Position numbers and translations under genes: made by a program. 64,000 bases of DNA from Mycolicibacterium sp. MU0053 (GTDB taxonomy: Bacteria > Actinomycetota > Actinomycetes > Mycobacteriales > Mycobacteriaceae): the NCBI RefSeq assembly GCF_963378095.1, contig NZ_OY726397.1, positions 3,038,001 through 3,102,000 on the forward strand. Reading direction: 5' to 3'. The notes under the pieces are model-generated. The model saw nothing but the letters and a program-made list of their open reading frames with translations, was not told the DNA's origin and did not search any database. This document shows positions 8,355 through 16,876 of the stretch, in pieces (the first letter of the stretch is position 1; each line of letters starts with the position of its first letter).

Positions 8355-9608
8355 ATGAGTACCCCTACCGTCACCCCGGAAGTGGGTCGCGACGACACCG
8401 AGTCACAGCCGTGGCGGTGGCTGTCGGCGTGGATCGCCGGCGAGCACGATGCCATTCTCGATCGGCTCACCGAGGAAGTATTGGGAGAACTGCCCGAACT
8501 CGCGTTCGCGCCGCAACGCCCCGAGGTCCACGTCCGCGAAGCCATCGGCGCCCATGTTGGCACGTTGCAACAAGTACTCGGCCAGCCGGGTGAGATGAGT
8601 CCGGTGATCATGCCCGCGGTCTTTGACGACTACACCCGGCGATTGGCCCGCGATGAAACTCCGGCGCTGTCGGTGCTGCTGCGTTCCTTCGACAAGGTCC
8701 ACGCCAACTTGTGGGGTCAGCTGCTAGCGGCCATGCGTAGCCCACAGCGCCGCATTGCGTCGCGGGAGCGCGCGGACCTCCTCGAGTTCGCATCGGCACG
8801 GCTGTTCCAGTACTTCCATTCGGTCAGTTCCCAGACCGCGCGCGCCTATCAGGCCGCACGCTCGTTGCACCAGATGCGCAACGCAGGCGCGCGCCACGAA
8901 CTGGTCACCCGAATACTGGCCGGTGAACTCGAACAGGGCGAGGCCGAAATATTGTTGCGCCACGAGTTCAATACCCCCCAAATCGGTTACGTCGCAACGT
9001 TCGACGACCCCTCCCTGGCCGACCGGTTAGCCACCACACTCTCGCACCTCGGCGGACGGATCGGGGCACGCAATCACTTGGCGATGCGCGGACCCGACGG
9101 CTGCTACGGCTGGTTCAGTGGCTGGTTGAGTCCGCCGCGGGAAGACTGGAGCGAGACGCTGCGCGACCTACCGACGCCCGATTCGGTGGTGCTGTGCCTG
9201 GGTGCTCCGCATGAGGGTCTATCCGGTTTCAGGCAGACCCGTTCCGAAGCGCACGAGGGCCACCGCGTCGCGGCCGCCCTATCGCGCCGCGGTGTGGTGT
9301 TATTCGAGGAGGTCGCCCATCTCGCCTTGGCCACAAGGGATCTGGCGGCAGCTCGCATCCTGGTCGAGCGTGAACTCGGCCGGCTCTTTGCCACCGACGA
9401 AGCCACGTCGCGACTGCTCGACACCTTGCGGGTCTACCTCGACACGCTGGCCAGTCCGACCAGGACCGCGCGCCGGATGTACATCCATCCCAACACCGTG
9501 ATCAAGCGGCTGGAACGGATCGAGGAGTTCCTCGGCCGGCCAATCAGCCCGAACAGCCTGAACCTCCGGATGGCGGTCGAGTTGGCGCCGCTGGTCCGGG
9601 CCCAATGA
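8355..9608 (+). CDS. PucR/CdaR-type helix-turn-helix regulator
   Basis: A 417-aa transcriptional regulator with the C-terminal PucR-type helix-turn-helix: RVYLDTLASPTRTARRMY followed by HPNTVIKRLERIEEFLG, the usual signature of this family. The middle of the protein (about residues 150-310) resembles the GGDEF-like CdaR domain, and the N-terminal 100 or so residues fit the leader domain of actinobacterial members. The start is placed at the ATG of 8355; the frame is open 45 codons further upstream, but that part covers the repeat-rich intergenic control region. PucR-type proteins usually activate neighbouring catabolic genes when the substrate is present. The divergent position makes the HyuA/HyuB operon the obvious target, which is inference. 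Confidence 0.85.
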   Translation: MSTPTVTPEVGRDDTESQPWRWLSAWIAGEHDAILDRLTEEVLGELPELAFAPQRPEVHVREAIGAHVGTLQQVLGQPGEMSPVIMPAVFDDYTRRLARDETPALSVLLRSFDKVHANLWGQLLAAMRSPQRRIASRERADLLEFASARLFQYFHSVSSQTARAYQAARSLHQMRNAGARHELVTRILAGELEQGEAEILLRHEFNTPQIGYVATFDDPSLADRLATTLSHLGGRIGARNHLAMRGPDGCYGWFSGWLSPPREDWSETLRDLPTPDSVVLCLGAPHEGLSGFRQTRSEAHEGHRVAAALSRRGVVLFEEVAHLALATRDLAAARILVERELGRLFATDEATSRLLDTLRVYLDTLASPTRTARRMYIHPNTVIKRLERIEEFLGRPISPNSLNLRMAVELAPLVRAQ

Positions 9609-9625
9609 CCCCAAGCGCAAACCGA

Positions 9626-10312
9626 TTACGACTTCTTCGCCATGGCCTCGCGCGTCATCTGGCCCAGCTGGTCTGCCCGGGCCGGCAGTTTCACAACCTG
9701 CGGAAGCAGCCCGTCCTCGAACTCGTCGACGAGCGACTCCAGGGCGGCGGCGGGGTCCTCGGCGTGGTCGATGCGGACATCCCAGAGCGGGTACTCCTCG
9801 GTGTCCACGACATAGATCGCGCCCGACAGGGAGCCTTTTGTGTCTGCGCCGGTGGCCTCGCCGGCCTGGAGGGCACGCAGCAGTCTATGGGCGAGGTCGA
9901 GGTGCTGGTTATCGTAGAAGGCGTCCAGCGTCGCCTCCAGCGTCTCGATTCCGACCAGCCGGTTTCCCTGCGCGACGGCGCTGCCCCGCTGCAGGTGCCC
10001 GGACCAGTCCTCGGTCCGGGCACCGCTCCAGGCAGCCGTGTTCCCCTGGGCGTCGACCACACCGACCTGACGGTAGTCCCGTCCGTCGTCGCGGCTGATC
10101 ACCTCCTCGAGCGCCTGCTGGGCGGTCTGTCCCGTGGTCATCAGTTCGAGACCGTCCAGGGCCAGGTACGGGTTCATCATGGCTTGAGACGCCGCAGCGC
10201 CGACACCCGCGCGAGCGTGCGAGACGAGCTTGCCGACGCCGAGCATGGCCGTGATGGCGCCTACGCCCAGTTGCCCGGTGGCGGGATCATACGCACAGAT
10301 AGAGAAGGTCAC
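9626..10312 (-). CDS. DUF1028 family protein (Ntn-hydrolase-like)
   Basis: A 228-aa member of the DUF1028 family, recognised from the N-terminal pattern TFSICAYDPATGQLGVG, which in this family begins at residue 2 and exposes a threonine as possible nucleophile. The start is GTG at 10312 with AAAGGA six bases upstream. Family members look like N-terminal-nucleophile hydrolases and have been proposed to process peptide or amide bonds; no reaction is firmly established. It is the last gene of the TetR-led operon, 70 bp behind the thiolase, so it may have its own promoter or be co-transcribed. An amide-hydrolysing role would suit a pathway with hydantoinase-type proteins, but that is speculation. 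It converges with the PucR-type gene. Confidence 0.82.
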   Translation of the reverse strand: MTFSICAYDPATGQLGVGAITAMLGVGKLVSHARAGVGAAASQAMMNPYLALDGLELMTTGQTAQQALEEVISRDDGRDYRQVGVVDAQGNTAAWSGARTEDWSGHLQRGSAVAQGNRLVGIETLEATLDAFYDNQHLDLAHRLLRALQAGEATGADTKGSLSGAIYVVDTEEYPLWDVRIDHAEDPAAALESLVDEFEDGLLPQVVKLPARADQLGQMTREAMAKKS

Positions 10313-10382
10313 CGATGTCCTTTCGTCGGTAACCCTCGTTCCCGTCCGCTGTGGTATCGAAACCCGAAAGCGCGGGACTTGC

Positions 10383-11639
10383 CTAGTTGCCGGGGCGCTC
10401 CAGGATCGTCACGGCGCACACCGCGTTGTCGTTGCCGATCACCCCGCCGCCGTTCTCAGCCAGCCCGAAGCGGGGGTTGGCGACCGCGTTGCCGCCGGCC
10501 TCGCCCCGCAGTTGGATAGCGATCTCGTTGAGCATCATCAACCCGGTGGCACCGATCGGATGCCCGCGCGAGACCAACCCGCCCGACGCGTTGACCGGCA
10601 GCTCACCGCCGATAGCGGTGGCACCAGATGCGGTGAACTCGCCGCCCTTGCCGCGCTTGCAGAAGCCAAGATCCTCGAGGATATGGATTTCAGCGAACGA
10701 ACTCGCATCGTGCAACTCGACCAGGTCGATGTCCGCCGGCGTCAGAGCCGCGCTCCGGAAGGCACGACGCCCGGCGATCACTGGTGCGCGGTCGTCCTCC
10801 CAGGAGGTGTCGAAGACCCCGCACGCAACCTCGCTGGCCCGCACTCGCACAGCCCGCTCCCGCACCTCGGCCGGGCAGCTGTCGAGGTAGGACTGCGAGC
10901 AGACCAGCGCGGCGGCGGCACCGTCGCCGACGGGCGCGCACATTGCCCGGGTCAGCGGATCGCTGACCATCCGGTCCTCGAGCACCTGTTGGGCCGTCAG
11001 GGGGAACTGGTACTGGGCGCGCGGATTGTGCACTGAGTTGGCGTGGTTCTTGGCTGCCGCGATGGCGAGTTGCTCCGGGGTCGTTCCGTAGGCCCGCATG
11101 TGGGTGTGCGCCCACATCCCGTACAGGTCCATCGCCAAACTGCGTTCCGGGGCGTTCTCGAACTTCATGCCGTTGGCCGCGGCCGTGCGTTCGTAAAGAT
11201 CGCGCCACGACTGCGGTTCCAACCAGTCCAGCGCACCTTCCATGCCCCGCAACGCGGCCCGTGGGTTCTCCGGGTCCACCATCTTCTCCACACCGATGGC
11301 CAAGGCCACCTCGCTGTGCCCGGACTGCACCTCGCGCAGCGCGTTGTTGAATGCCTGCGATCCCGCGGCGCAACCGCCTTCGACATTGGTGATGGGTGTA
11401 CCGCGCGGGAGCAAGCCCTCGTTGACCAGCGGGCTGAAGCACAGCTGACCCTTGAGATACGGCTGCCCCTGGTTCTCCATCAGCATGTTGGAGAACCACA
11501 CTGCACCAATCGCGTCGGTGTTCTCCAGCCGCGCGTCGGCGAGCACTCCGAGGTAGGCAGCGCGGGTCAGATCCTTGGGGCTCTGGTCGGGAAACTTGCC
11601 GACATTGGTCGCGTAGACCCCCAGTATGTAGGTGTTCAT
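10383..11639 (-). CDS. Thiolase, SCP-x/lipid-transfer type
   Basis: A 418-aa thiolase. The acylated nucleophile is Cys90 in NVEGGCAAGSQAF, and the catalytic histidine lies near residue 358 in SGGLVSRGHPIGATG. The absence of a C-terminal sterol-carrier domain and the EGGCAAG context place it in the SCP-x-like thiolase group, which often cleaves branched or aromatic 3-oxoacyl-CoAs. It would release acetyl-CoA or another acyl-CoA from a 3-oxoacyl-CoA with free CoA. It lies 5 bp behind the crotonase gene in the same operon. In anaerobic acetophenone degradation a thiolase cleaves benzoylacetyl-CoA after carboxylation and CoA ligation; this gene would fill the same step. Confidence 0.88.
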   Translation of the reverse strand: MNTYILGVYATNVGKFPDQSPKDLTRAAYLGVLADARLENTDAIGAVWFSNMLMENQGQPYLKGQLCFSPLVNEGLLPRGTPITNVEGGCAAGSQAFNNALREVQSGHSEVALAIGVEKMVDPENPRAALRGMEGALDWLEPQSWRDLYERTAAANGMKFENAPERSLAMDLYGMWAHTHMRAYGTTPEQLAIAAAKNHANSVHNPRAQYQFPLTAQQVLEDRMVSDPLTRAMCAPVGDGAAAALVCSQSYLDSCPAEVRERAVRVRASEVACGVFDTSWEDDRAPVIAGRRAFRSAALTPADIDLVELHDASSFAEIHILEDLGFCKRGKGGEFTASGATAIGGELPVNASGGLVSRGHPIGATGLMMLNEIAIQLRGEAGGNAVANPRFGLAENGGGVIGNDNAVCAVTILERPGN

Positions 11640-11644
11640 ATCGG

Positions 11645-12427
11645 TTATCGTCCTTCGAATACGGGTGCGCGCTTCTCGGTGAAAGCTGTCAGACCCTCGT
11701 GGAAATCTTTGCTGCTCATATGGTTTCGTAGCAGTAGCATTTCGTGGCGTAGCGCCAGGGCCTCGCTGTGGTCCAGTGCTGCGTTGGCCACTTCCTTCAT
11801 CCCCTGCAACACCAGCGGGCTCTTGTCGGCAAGCTTGTTGCAGTACTGCTCGACCGTGGTCCGCAACTGGTCATCAGGCACCACCTGGTACACCATCCCC
11901 CACTCCCGCATGGTCTCTGCCGATACCGAATCACCGCTGAACAACAGCGCTTTGGCACGCTGCGGAGCGATACGACGCGGGAGCACGGCAGCCCCGCCGC
12001 CGCCGGGCAGCAGCCCGTACTTGGCATGACCGTCGGCAAAGGTGGCGCTCTCGGCCGCGAAGAGCACATCGCAGAACAGCAACAGCTCAAAGCCCCCGGC
12101 CACGGCCGGTCCGTTGACCGCGGCGATCACCGGCTTCGGGCAGTTGCGTAGCGCGGTGAACGCCGGAACGCTGGTGGCCACACCGTCTGGCCCGTCCGTA
12201 CCTTCCTCGAGCTCGCCGAGCACGAACTTGAGATCGCCGCCTGCGCTGAATGCGCGGCCGGCTCCGGTGAGCGCGACCACGCGCACCTCCGGGTCGTCCG
12301 TGGCCGCCTCCAACGCATCCCGCAGCGCATTGAGCAACTCGCTGTTGAGCGCGTTGAGGACCTCGGGCCGGTTGAAGCACAACCACTGCACCCGGCCGTC
12401 GCGATGGGTTTCCAAAATTTTCGACAT
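11645..12427 (-). CDS. Enoyl-CoA hydratase/isomerase (crotonase) family protein
   Basis: A 260-aa crotonase-fold protein. The oxyanion-hole segment GRAFSAGGDLKF is near residues 57-68, and NGPAVAGGFELLLFCD carries the first catalytic glutamate. The position that holds the second catalytic glutamate in rat enoyl-CoA hydratase (the QPE of the FGQPE pattern) reads DGH here, so the usual Glu/Glu pair is incomplete. It may therefore be an isomerase, a C-C hydrolase or another crotonase reaction rather than a plain hydratase. It follows the dehydrogenase gene by 15 bp and precedes the thiolase by 5 bp, which ties it to CoA-ester turnover in this operon. Confidence 0.88.
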   Translation of the reverse strand: MSKILETHRDGRVQWLCFNRPEVLNALNSELLNALRDALEAATDDPEVRVVALTGAGRAFSAGGDLKFVLGELEEGTDGPDGVATSVPAFTALRNCPKPVIAAVNGPAVAGGFELLLFCDVLFAAESATFADGHAKYGLLPGGGGAAVLPRRIAPQRAKALLFSGDSVSAETMREWGMVYQVVPDDQLRTTVEQYCNKLADKSPLVLQGMKEVANAALDHSEALALRHEMLLLRNHMSSKDFHEGLTAFTEKRAPVFEGR

Positions 12428-12442
12428 GAGGTTGATGGGCTC

Positions 12443-13210
12443 CTAGTGGCGGGCGCGCAGCCCGGCATCCAAGCTGATGCAGGTGGCGTTGAAATAAGAA
12501 TTGGTGATGATGTGCTCGACCAGACGACCGATCTCCGGCGGATCGCCCATCCGCTTGGGATAGAGCACCGACTCCTGCAGTGAGGTCAAAACCGTCTCAG
12601 AGATCTCACCGACCATCCCGGTCTGGAACACGCCGGGGACCACTGATACGCAGCGGATCCCCTCGCCGGCAAGATCGCGGGCAATCGGCATGGACATACC
12701 GACGACACCGGCCTTGCTGGCGGCGTAGGCGACGGTGCCACGGGTGCCGTCCCAGGCCGCACCGGAGGCGATGTTGACCAAGACACCCCGCTCGGTGGTC
12801 TCCGGGTCAGGCTGGTTGGTCACCATCTGGGCGGCCGCGAACCTGATCACGTTGAACACCCCGGTGAGGTTGACGTCGATCACGCGCTGCCATACCTCGA
12901 GGCTGTGCGGGATGCCTTTGGACACCGTTTTCATCATCGACGGAATGCCCGCGCAGTTGACCGCGGCATGCACGGTGCCGAACCGCTCGGTGGCGATCCG
13001 CACCGCCGTCTCGACCTGATCGGCGTCACTGACATCGGTGGGCAACGCGATGGCTCCCTCGCCCAGTTCGGCGGCCGTCTTCTCCAGCGGCTCCTCGATG
13101 ACGTCGAGCAGCACCACATTGGCGCCTGCCTCGTGCAGGGTTCGCGCGGTGGCGCGGCCCATGCCGGACCCGGCGCCGGTCACGATGGCGCAGCGGCCGT
13201 CCAATTTCAT
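12443..13210 (-). CDS. Short-chain dehydrogenase, HSD10 (3-hydroxyacyl-CoA dehydrogenase type 2)-like
   Basis: A 255-aa SDR enzyme. The NAD-binding motif TGAGSGMG is at residues 10-17, NCAG follows near residue 90, and the catalytic pair is in YAASKAG. Along its length it matches the mammalian HSD17B10 pattern closely, including VIDVNLTGVFNVIR, the RGVLVN strand, PIARDLAGEGIR and an ending with LDAGLR. HSD10 oxidises short and branched 3-hydroxyacyl-CoAs and some alcohols with NAD. The ATG overlaps the ligase stop (ATGA), and AGGAG lies seven bases upstream. In this operon it would make the 3-oxoacyl-CoA for the thiolase, or oxidise a secondary alcohol to the ketone; the sequence favours the first. 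Confidence 0.9.
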   Translation of the reverse strand: MKLDGRCAIVTGAGSGMGRATARTLHEAGANVVLLDVIEEPLEKTAAELGEGAIALPTDVSDADQVETAVRIATERFGTVHAAVNCAGIPSMMKTVSKGIPHSLEVWQRVIDVNLTGVFNVIRFAAAQMVTNQPDPETTERGVLVNIASGAAWDGTRGTVAYAASKAGVVGMSMPIARDLAGEGIRCVSVVPGVFQTGMVGEISETVLTSLQESVLYPKRMGDPPEIGRLVEHIITNSYFNATCISLDAGLRARH

Positions 13211-14811
13211 TGTTGTGCTCCTTGTTTGGTGAGTTGCGGCAGTTCCGCCGCATCAGCCAGGCCCTGCTGCCTCAGTTTGTATTTCTGGACCTTGGCGGTT
13301 TCGGTCTTGGGTAGTTCGTCGACGAAGCGGACGTAGCGTGGTATCGCGAAGCGCGGCAAAGATTCCGCGCAGACGGTGGCGATCTCGTCAAGGCTCGGCG
13401 GGCGGCCCGGCTCGCTGACCACCGCGACGGCGATCTCGTCCTCACCGAACTCTGACGGCACCGGGTAGGCACCGCATTCCACCACGCCGGTGATCGTGTT
13501 GACCGCATCCTCGACGGTGCGTGGCGAGATGTTCTCACCGCGGCGACGGATCATTTCCTTGAGCCGGTCGACGTAGTAGACGTATCCGTTCTCGTCGACC
13601 CGGCCCGCGTCTCCGGTATGGAACCAGAAGTTACGGATCACCTTCAGAGTCTCTTCGGGTTGGTTCCAGTAGCCGCTGGACATCGCCCACGGCTCCTCGC
13701 AACTGATGCAGAGTTCGCCAACCTCGCCGGGAGGCAGTTCGCGGTCGTACTCGTCGACGATGCGAACCCGGTACGGCTCGACCGGCCGGCCGCAGGAGCC
13801 GTGGGGTACGGCGCCGTCGGCCGAGTTCAGGATCGGAATGTTGATCTCGGTGGCGCCGTACATCTCGAAGATCGGGATGTCGAACCGTTGCGCGAAGGCT
13901 GAAATCATCGTCTGCGGAGCCGGGACGATCAACGCCCGGGTGATGTCGTTGGTTCGATCTTCAGGCGACTCTGGTTGAGCAAGTAGAAAATGCGCCATCG
14001 ACACCACCATGTGCGCCACGGTCGCCCGGTGCCGGCGGGCCTGCTCCCAGAAGTTGCTCGCACTGAACTTGCGGACCACCACCAGCCGGGTGCCCGACAG
14101 CAGGCACGCGCCGACGTTCATGTACTTGCCGCCCCCGTGGAACAGCGGCAGCACGGTGATCAAGGTGTCGTCCGGTGTCAGCCTCAGTGCCCGCACGGTG
14201 CGCTCGCCCATGCGCACCGTGGCGCGATGCGGCAGTACCGCGCCCTTGGGCAGGCCGGTGGTACCGGACGTGTACATGATCGACGCGGTGTCCGGCCCCA
14301 ACGCCGAGGTTCTCACGGCCGCACCGGCGCTCGCGATGATCGTGTCCAGCACGTCGGGACCGGTGGCCGGCATACCGCATTCCGGCAGCACCTCCACGAT
14401 CAGGCCGCAGTTGCCTTCGGGCAGCGCTTCTTCGATGGCATCTCGCCGTCGAGCGTCGATGACCGCCGCCTTGGGCGCGGCATCGTGTAGGACGTGACGC
14501 AGGCTTGCGCCCACCAGGCCCGGGTTGATCGGCACCTCGACAGCACCGATCTTGCTGAGCCCCAACATCACATAGACGGCCCGAACGTCGTTGGGAACCA
14601 ACGTCATCACCCGGTCGCCGGCGCCTACCCCGCGGTCACGCAGCGCAGCGGCGACCGCCGAGGCGCGCTGGTCGAGCTCACGGTAGGTGACCTCGAGGCC
14701 GTCGTCCTGCACAATGCACACCCGGTCGGGGTCGTAGGCGGCCCAGCGTTCGACGACCGCGCTCAGCACCGAGTCGAGGATGTCGAACTCCCCAAGCGGC
14801 GACGTGTTCAC
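13207..14811 (-). CDS. AMP-forming acyl-CoA synthetase/ligase
   Basis: A 534-aa member of the ANL superfamily. The P-loop YTSGTTGLPKG is near residue 170, the A5 motif MYGATE near 325, and the hinge/A8 region FHTGDAGRVDENGY with RRRGENIS near 410-445. The C-terminal catalytic lysine lies in PKTETAKVQKYKLR. It would activate a carboxylate with ATP and CoA. The start is GTG at 14811, sharing one base with the stop of the 69-aa gene and preceded by GGGAGG; the ATG-like start further upstream lies inside that gene. A 3-oxoacid produced by the HyuA/HyuB enzyme is the natural substrate to suspect, by analogy with benzoylacetate-CoA ligase. Confidence 0.9.
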   Translation of the reverse strand: MNTSPLGEFDILDSVLSAVVERWAAYDPDRVCIVQDDGLEVTYRELDQRASAVAAALRDRGVGAGDRVMTLVPNDVRAVYVMLGLSKIGAVEVPINPGLVGASLRHVLHDAAPKAAVIDARRRDAIEEALPEGNCGLIVEVLPECGMPATGPDVLDTIIASAGAAVRTSALGPDTASIMYTSGTTGLPKGAVLPHRATVRMGERTVRALRLTPDDTLITVLPLFHGGGKYMNVGACLLSGTRLVVVRKFSASNFWEQARRHRATVAHMVVSMAHFLLAQPESPEDRTNDITRALIVPAPQTMISAFAQRFDIPIFEMYGATEINIPILNSADGAVPHGSCGRPVEPYRVRIVDEYDRELPPGEVGELCISCEEPWAMSSGYWNQPEETLKVIRNFWFHTGDAGRVDENGYVYYVDRLKEMIRRRGENISPRTVEDAVNTITGVVECGAYPVPSEFGEDEIAVAVVSEPGRPPSLDEIATVCAESLPRFAIPRYVRFVDELPKTETAKVQKYKLRQQGLADAAELPQLTKQGAQQ

Positions 14812-15020
14812 TACACCTCCCCCGACAGCACCGGCGACTCGATGCGCTGCGAATCCGCAGTGTGCAGACACGACCGGCATTTGACGACGCGCAGCCAGCC
14901 GCGGTAGTCGACCACGCGGTAACGGGATAGCGGTCGCACGCCGCAGCGTTCACACGCCTCGTCGACGTCCTCGATCGCCTCGCTGATGAACAGTTCCGTT
15001 GGCTGAGGGAAAATCTTCAT
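14811..15020 (-). CDS. Small four-cysteine (zinc-ribbon-like) protein, probable carboxylase accessory subunit
   Basis: A 69-aa protein with two CxxC pairs, CERC at 23-26 and CRSC at 48-51, spaced as in a small zinc ribbon. The start ATG at 15020 has GGAGGAG seven bases upstream. It lies 29 bp behind the HyuB gene and runs into the ligase start with a one-base overlap, so it is clearly translated as part of the operon. I do not recognise the family with certainty. By position it parallels the acetone carboxylase gamma-like protein at 5965-6315, also a small cysteine-pair protein beside HyuA/HyuB genes, but the sequences are not obviously alike. A structural Zn subunit of the second HyuA/HyuB enzyme is my best guess. 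Confidence 0.75.
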   Translation of the reverse strand: MKIFPQPTELFISEAIEDVDEACERCGVRPLSRYRVVDYRGWLRVVKCRSCLHTADSQRIESPVLSGEV

Positions 15021-15049
15021 GGCTTACTCCTCCAGAAAGCAGCGTCGGG

Positions 15050-16876
15050 TCAGGAGCCCGCGGTCACGATGTCGTTGCGGATATCGCGCGCAATCGCGTT
15101 CGGATCGCGCCGGGCGGGGTCACCGCAGCCGCCCGCGCCGGGAGTCTGATGCACGACGACATCTCGGGCGCCGATCTGCACGCCAGCCTGTTTGCTGGAC
15201 CTGAACTCCGTCGCACCGGGAACCTCTGCGCTCACCAACCGACCGGAGTCGTCGACGATGCCGGCCAGCACTTCCGGTTCCCCGAGGTCGGCACCGGAGG
15301 CCCAGGCGTCGAGGGCGTTTCGATAAACAACGATGTGCCCGGTAGCCCCGGGGTCCCCGCCCGCCGCGCCCCGCGGTCCGATCCGGCACTGGTCAAGCTG
15401 GAACGAGCTTTCCGAATCCGCCAGCGGGACCAGCACGGAACGGGTAGCCGGGCCGCCGCGATGTTGTCCGGGTCCGGCGGTGTCGGCGACGAACTCGCGT
15501 TGCAGCAGCAGCACCGGGAAGGATTCTTCGTCGAGTTCCACCGAGGTCACCACGCAGTTGCCGCCCTCCTGGAAGGTGTAGCAGCTGCCGTCGCCCAGCG
15601 CAGTCCCGCCGAATGGGCCCTGGAACAGGTTCATGAAGATGAACGGCGTCGGTACGCCGCTGCGGGTGTCGGCGCCGGCGAAGCTCATGAACAGGACGTC
15701 GTCGTAGTTCTCCGCCACGGCCATCGACGGCTCCGCCTGTGACAGAGCTCTTTTCACCAGGTTGATCGCCTTGGCGATGAACATGGTGTGCCCGGCATTG
15801 GTGGCCATCGGGGGCAGAGCGTGCAGACAACTTCCCGGCGGCAACACCACGTGCACCGGACGGTAGGCGCCGGCGTTGGGGCTGATCGAGTCCGGCAGCG
15901 CCACTTGCAGACCCAGGTGGGCGCCGGACACCCCGTCGGACCAGGTGCAGGCGAACCCGCCCCATTCGTTGCGAGATGAACCCGAGTAGTCGACCTCCAC
16001 CTCTCCGCCGCGCTTTCGCACGGTGCAGCGGATCAGCATCGTGTCGCCGTCCATGTCGTTGTCCATGTAGTCCTCGGCGGTGTAGTCGCCGTCCGGGATT
16101 TGGCTCAGGGCCGCGCGCATGGCCCGCTCGGTGTGGTCGAGGGAATACTGGATGGCGCCCGCGTAAACCTCCCGCCCGTAGCGGTTGACGTAGCGCAACA
16201 CCATCTCCGCGCCCAACTCCAGGGCCGAACGGATGACCTGAAGATCGTTGATGCTGATATCGGGGATCCGGGTTTGCCCGGTGAACAGTTCGACGGTTTC
16301 CCGTACGAGTTGTCCCTCGCGATACAGGTGCCGCGGCGAGAGCCGGATCCCTTCGGCGTACATGTCGCGTTGCAGGCCCGGACCGAACCCGGTGGGGATC
16401 GGCCCGCCGATATCGAGCCAGTGTGTGATCGCGGCGGCAAAACCGACCAGCACTTGGTCGTCGTCGAAGATCGGCATCAGCGTGCCGACGTCGTTGATGT
16501 GACTGCCGCCGCGGTAGGGCTCGTTGAAGATGATGACGTCGCCGGGCTTGAAGTTCTCCACGCCCCAGTGCTCGATGGCCATCCGCGCGTAGAACTGGTT
16601 GATCACATAGTGCCCTGGTGCCGCGGTACCCATTGCGATCGCATCGAAGTCCAGGTTGCGTTCCAGATCCCGCGGTGCCAACAACCCGATGCCGAAATCG
16701 TTGACCTCGCTGAGCAGCGGGCTCAGCGCCGCGGTGTTGATCTTGATCTGCATCTGCAGGCCGATGTGTTCCAGCGCGTGCCGGATGACTTCGGCGGTGG
16801 TGAGATCTACGCCGTAGCGGGCTTCGACCTCGGCGGCACCGAGTACTGAAACCGGTTGGGGGGCTAGCGTTGTCAC
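15050..16876 (-). CDS. HyuB-like subunit of the second ATP-dependent carboxylase/hydrolase (608 aa)
   Basis: Hydantoinase B/oxoprolinase family protein with the classical motifs: NEPYRGGSHINDVG near residue 117, TAGPGQHRGGPATR near 470, and PGAGGCGDPARRDP close to the C-terminus. Length is normal for HyuB. It starts with GTG at 16876, overlapping the HyuA stop as GTGA, with GGAGG seven bases upstream. HyuA and HyuB together form ATP-dependent hydantoinases, oxoprolinases, caprolactamase and ketone carboxylases. The sequence alone does not tell which; the downstream CoA ligase and thiolase favour a carboxylase producing a 3-oxoacid. It differs strongly from the 710-aa HyuB at 1692-3824. Confidence 0.9.
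   Translation of the reverse strand: MTTLAPQPVSVLGAAEVEARYGVDLTTAEVIRHALEHIGLQMQIKINTAALSPLLSEVNDFGIGLLAPRDLERNLDFDAIAMGTAAPGHYVINQFYARMAIEHWGVENFKPGDVIIFNEPYRGGSHINDVGTLMPIFDDDQVLVGFAAAITHWLDIGGPIPTGFGPGLQRDMYAEGIRLSPRHLYREGQLVRETVELFTGQTRIPDISINDLQVIRSALELGAEMVLRYVNRYGREVYAGAIQYSLDHTERAMRAALSQIPDGDYTAEDYMDNDMDGDTMLIRCTVRKRGGEVEVDYSGSSRNEWGGFACTWSDGVSGAHLGLQVALPDSISPNAGAYRPVHVVLPPGSCLHALPPMATNAGHTMFIAKAINLVKRALSQAEPSMAVAENYDDVLFMSFAGADTRSGVPTPFIFMNLFQGPFGGTALGDGSCYTFQEGGNCVVTSVELDEESFPVLLLQREFVADTAGPGQHRGGPATRSVLVPLADSESSFQLDQCRIGPRGAAGGDPGATGHIVVYRNALDAWASGADLGEPEVLAGIVDDSGRLVSAEVPGATEFRSSKQAGVQIGARDVVVHQTPGAGGCGDPARRDPNAIARDIRNDIVTAGS

Noticed and set aside
10313..10382. Attenuator or promoter in the thiolase-DUF1028 gap
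   Set aside because: Only a four-base CCCG/CGGG pair is visible and no -35/-10 pair could be read.
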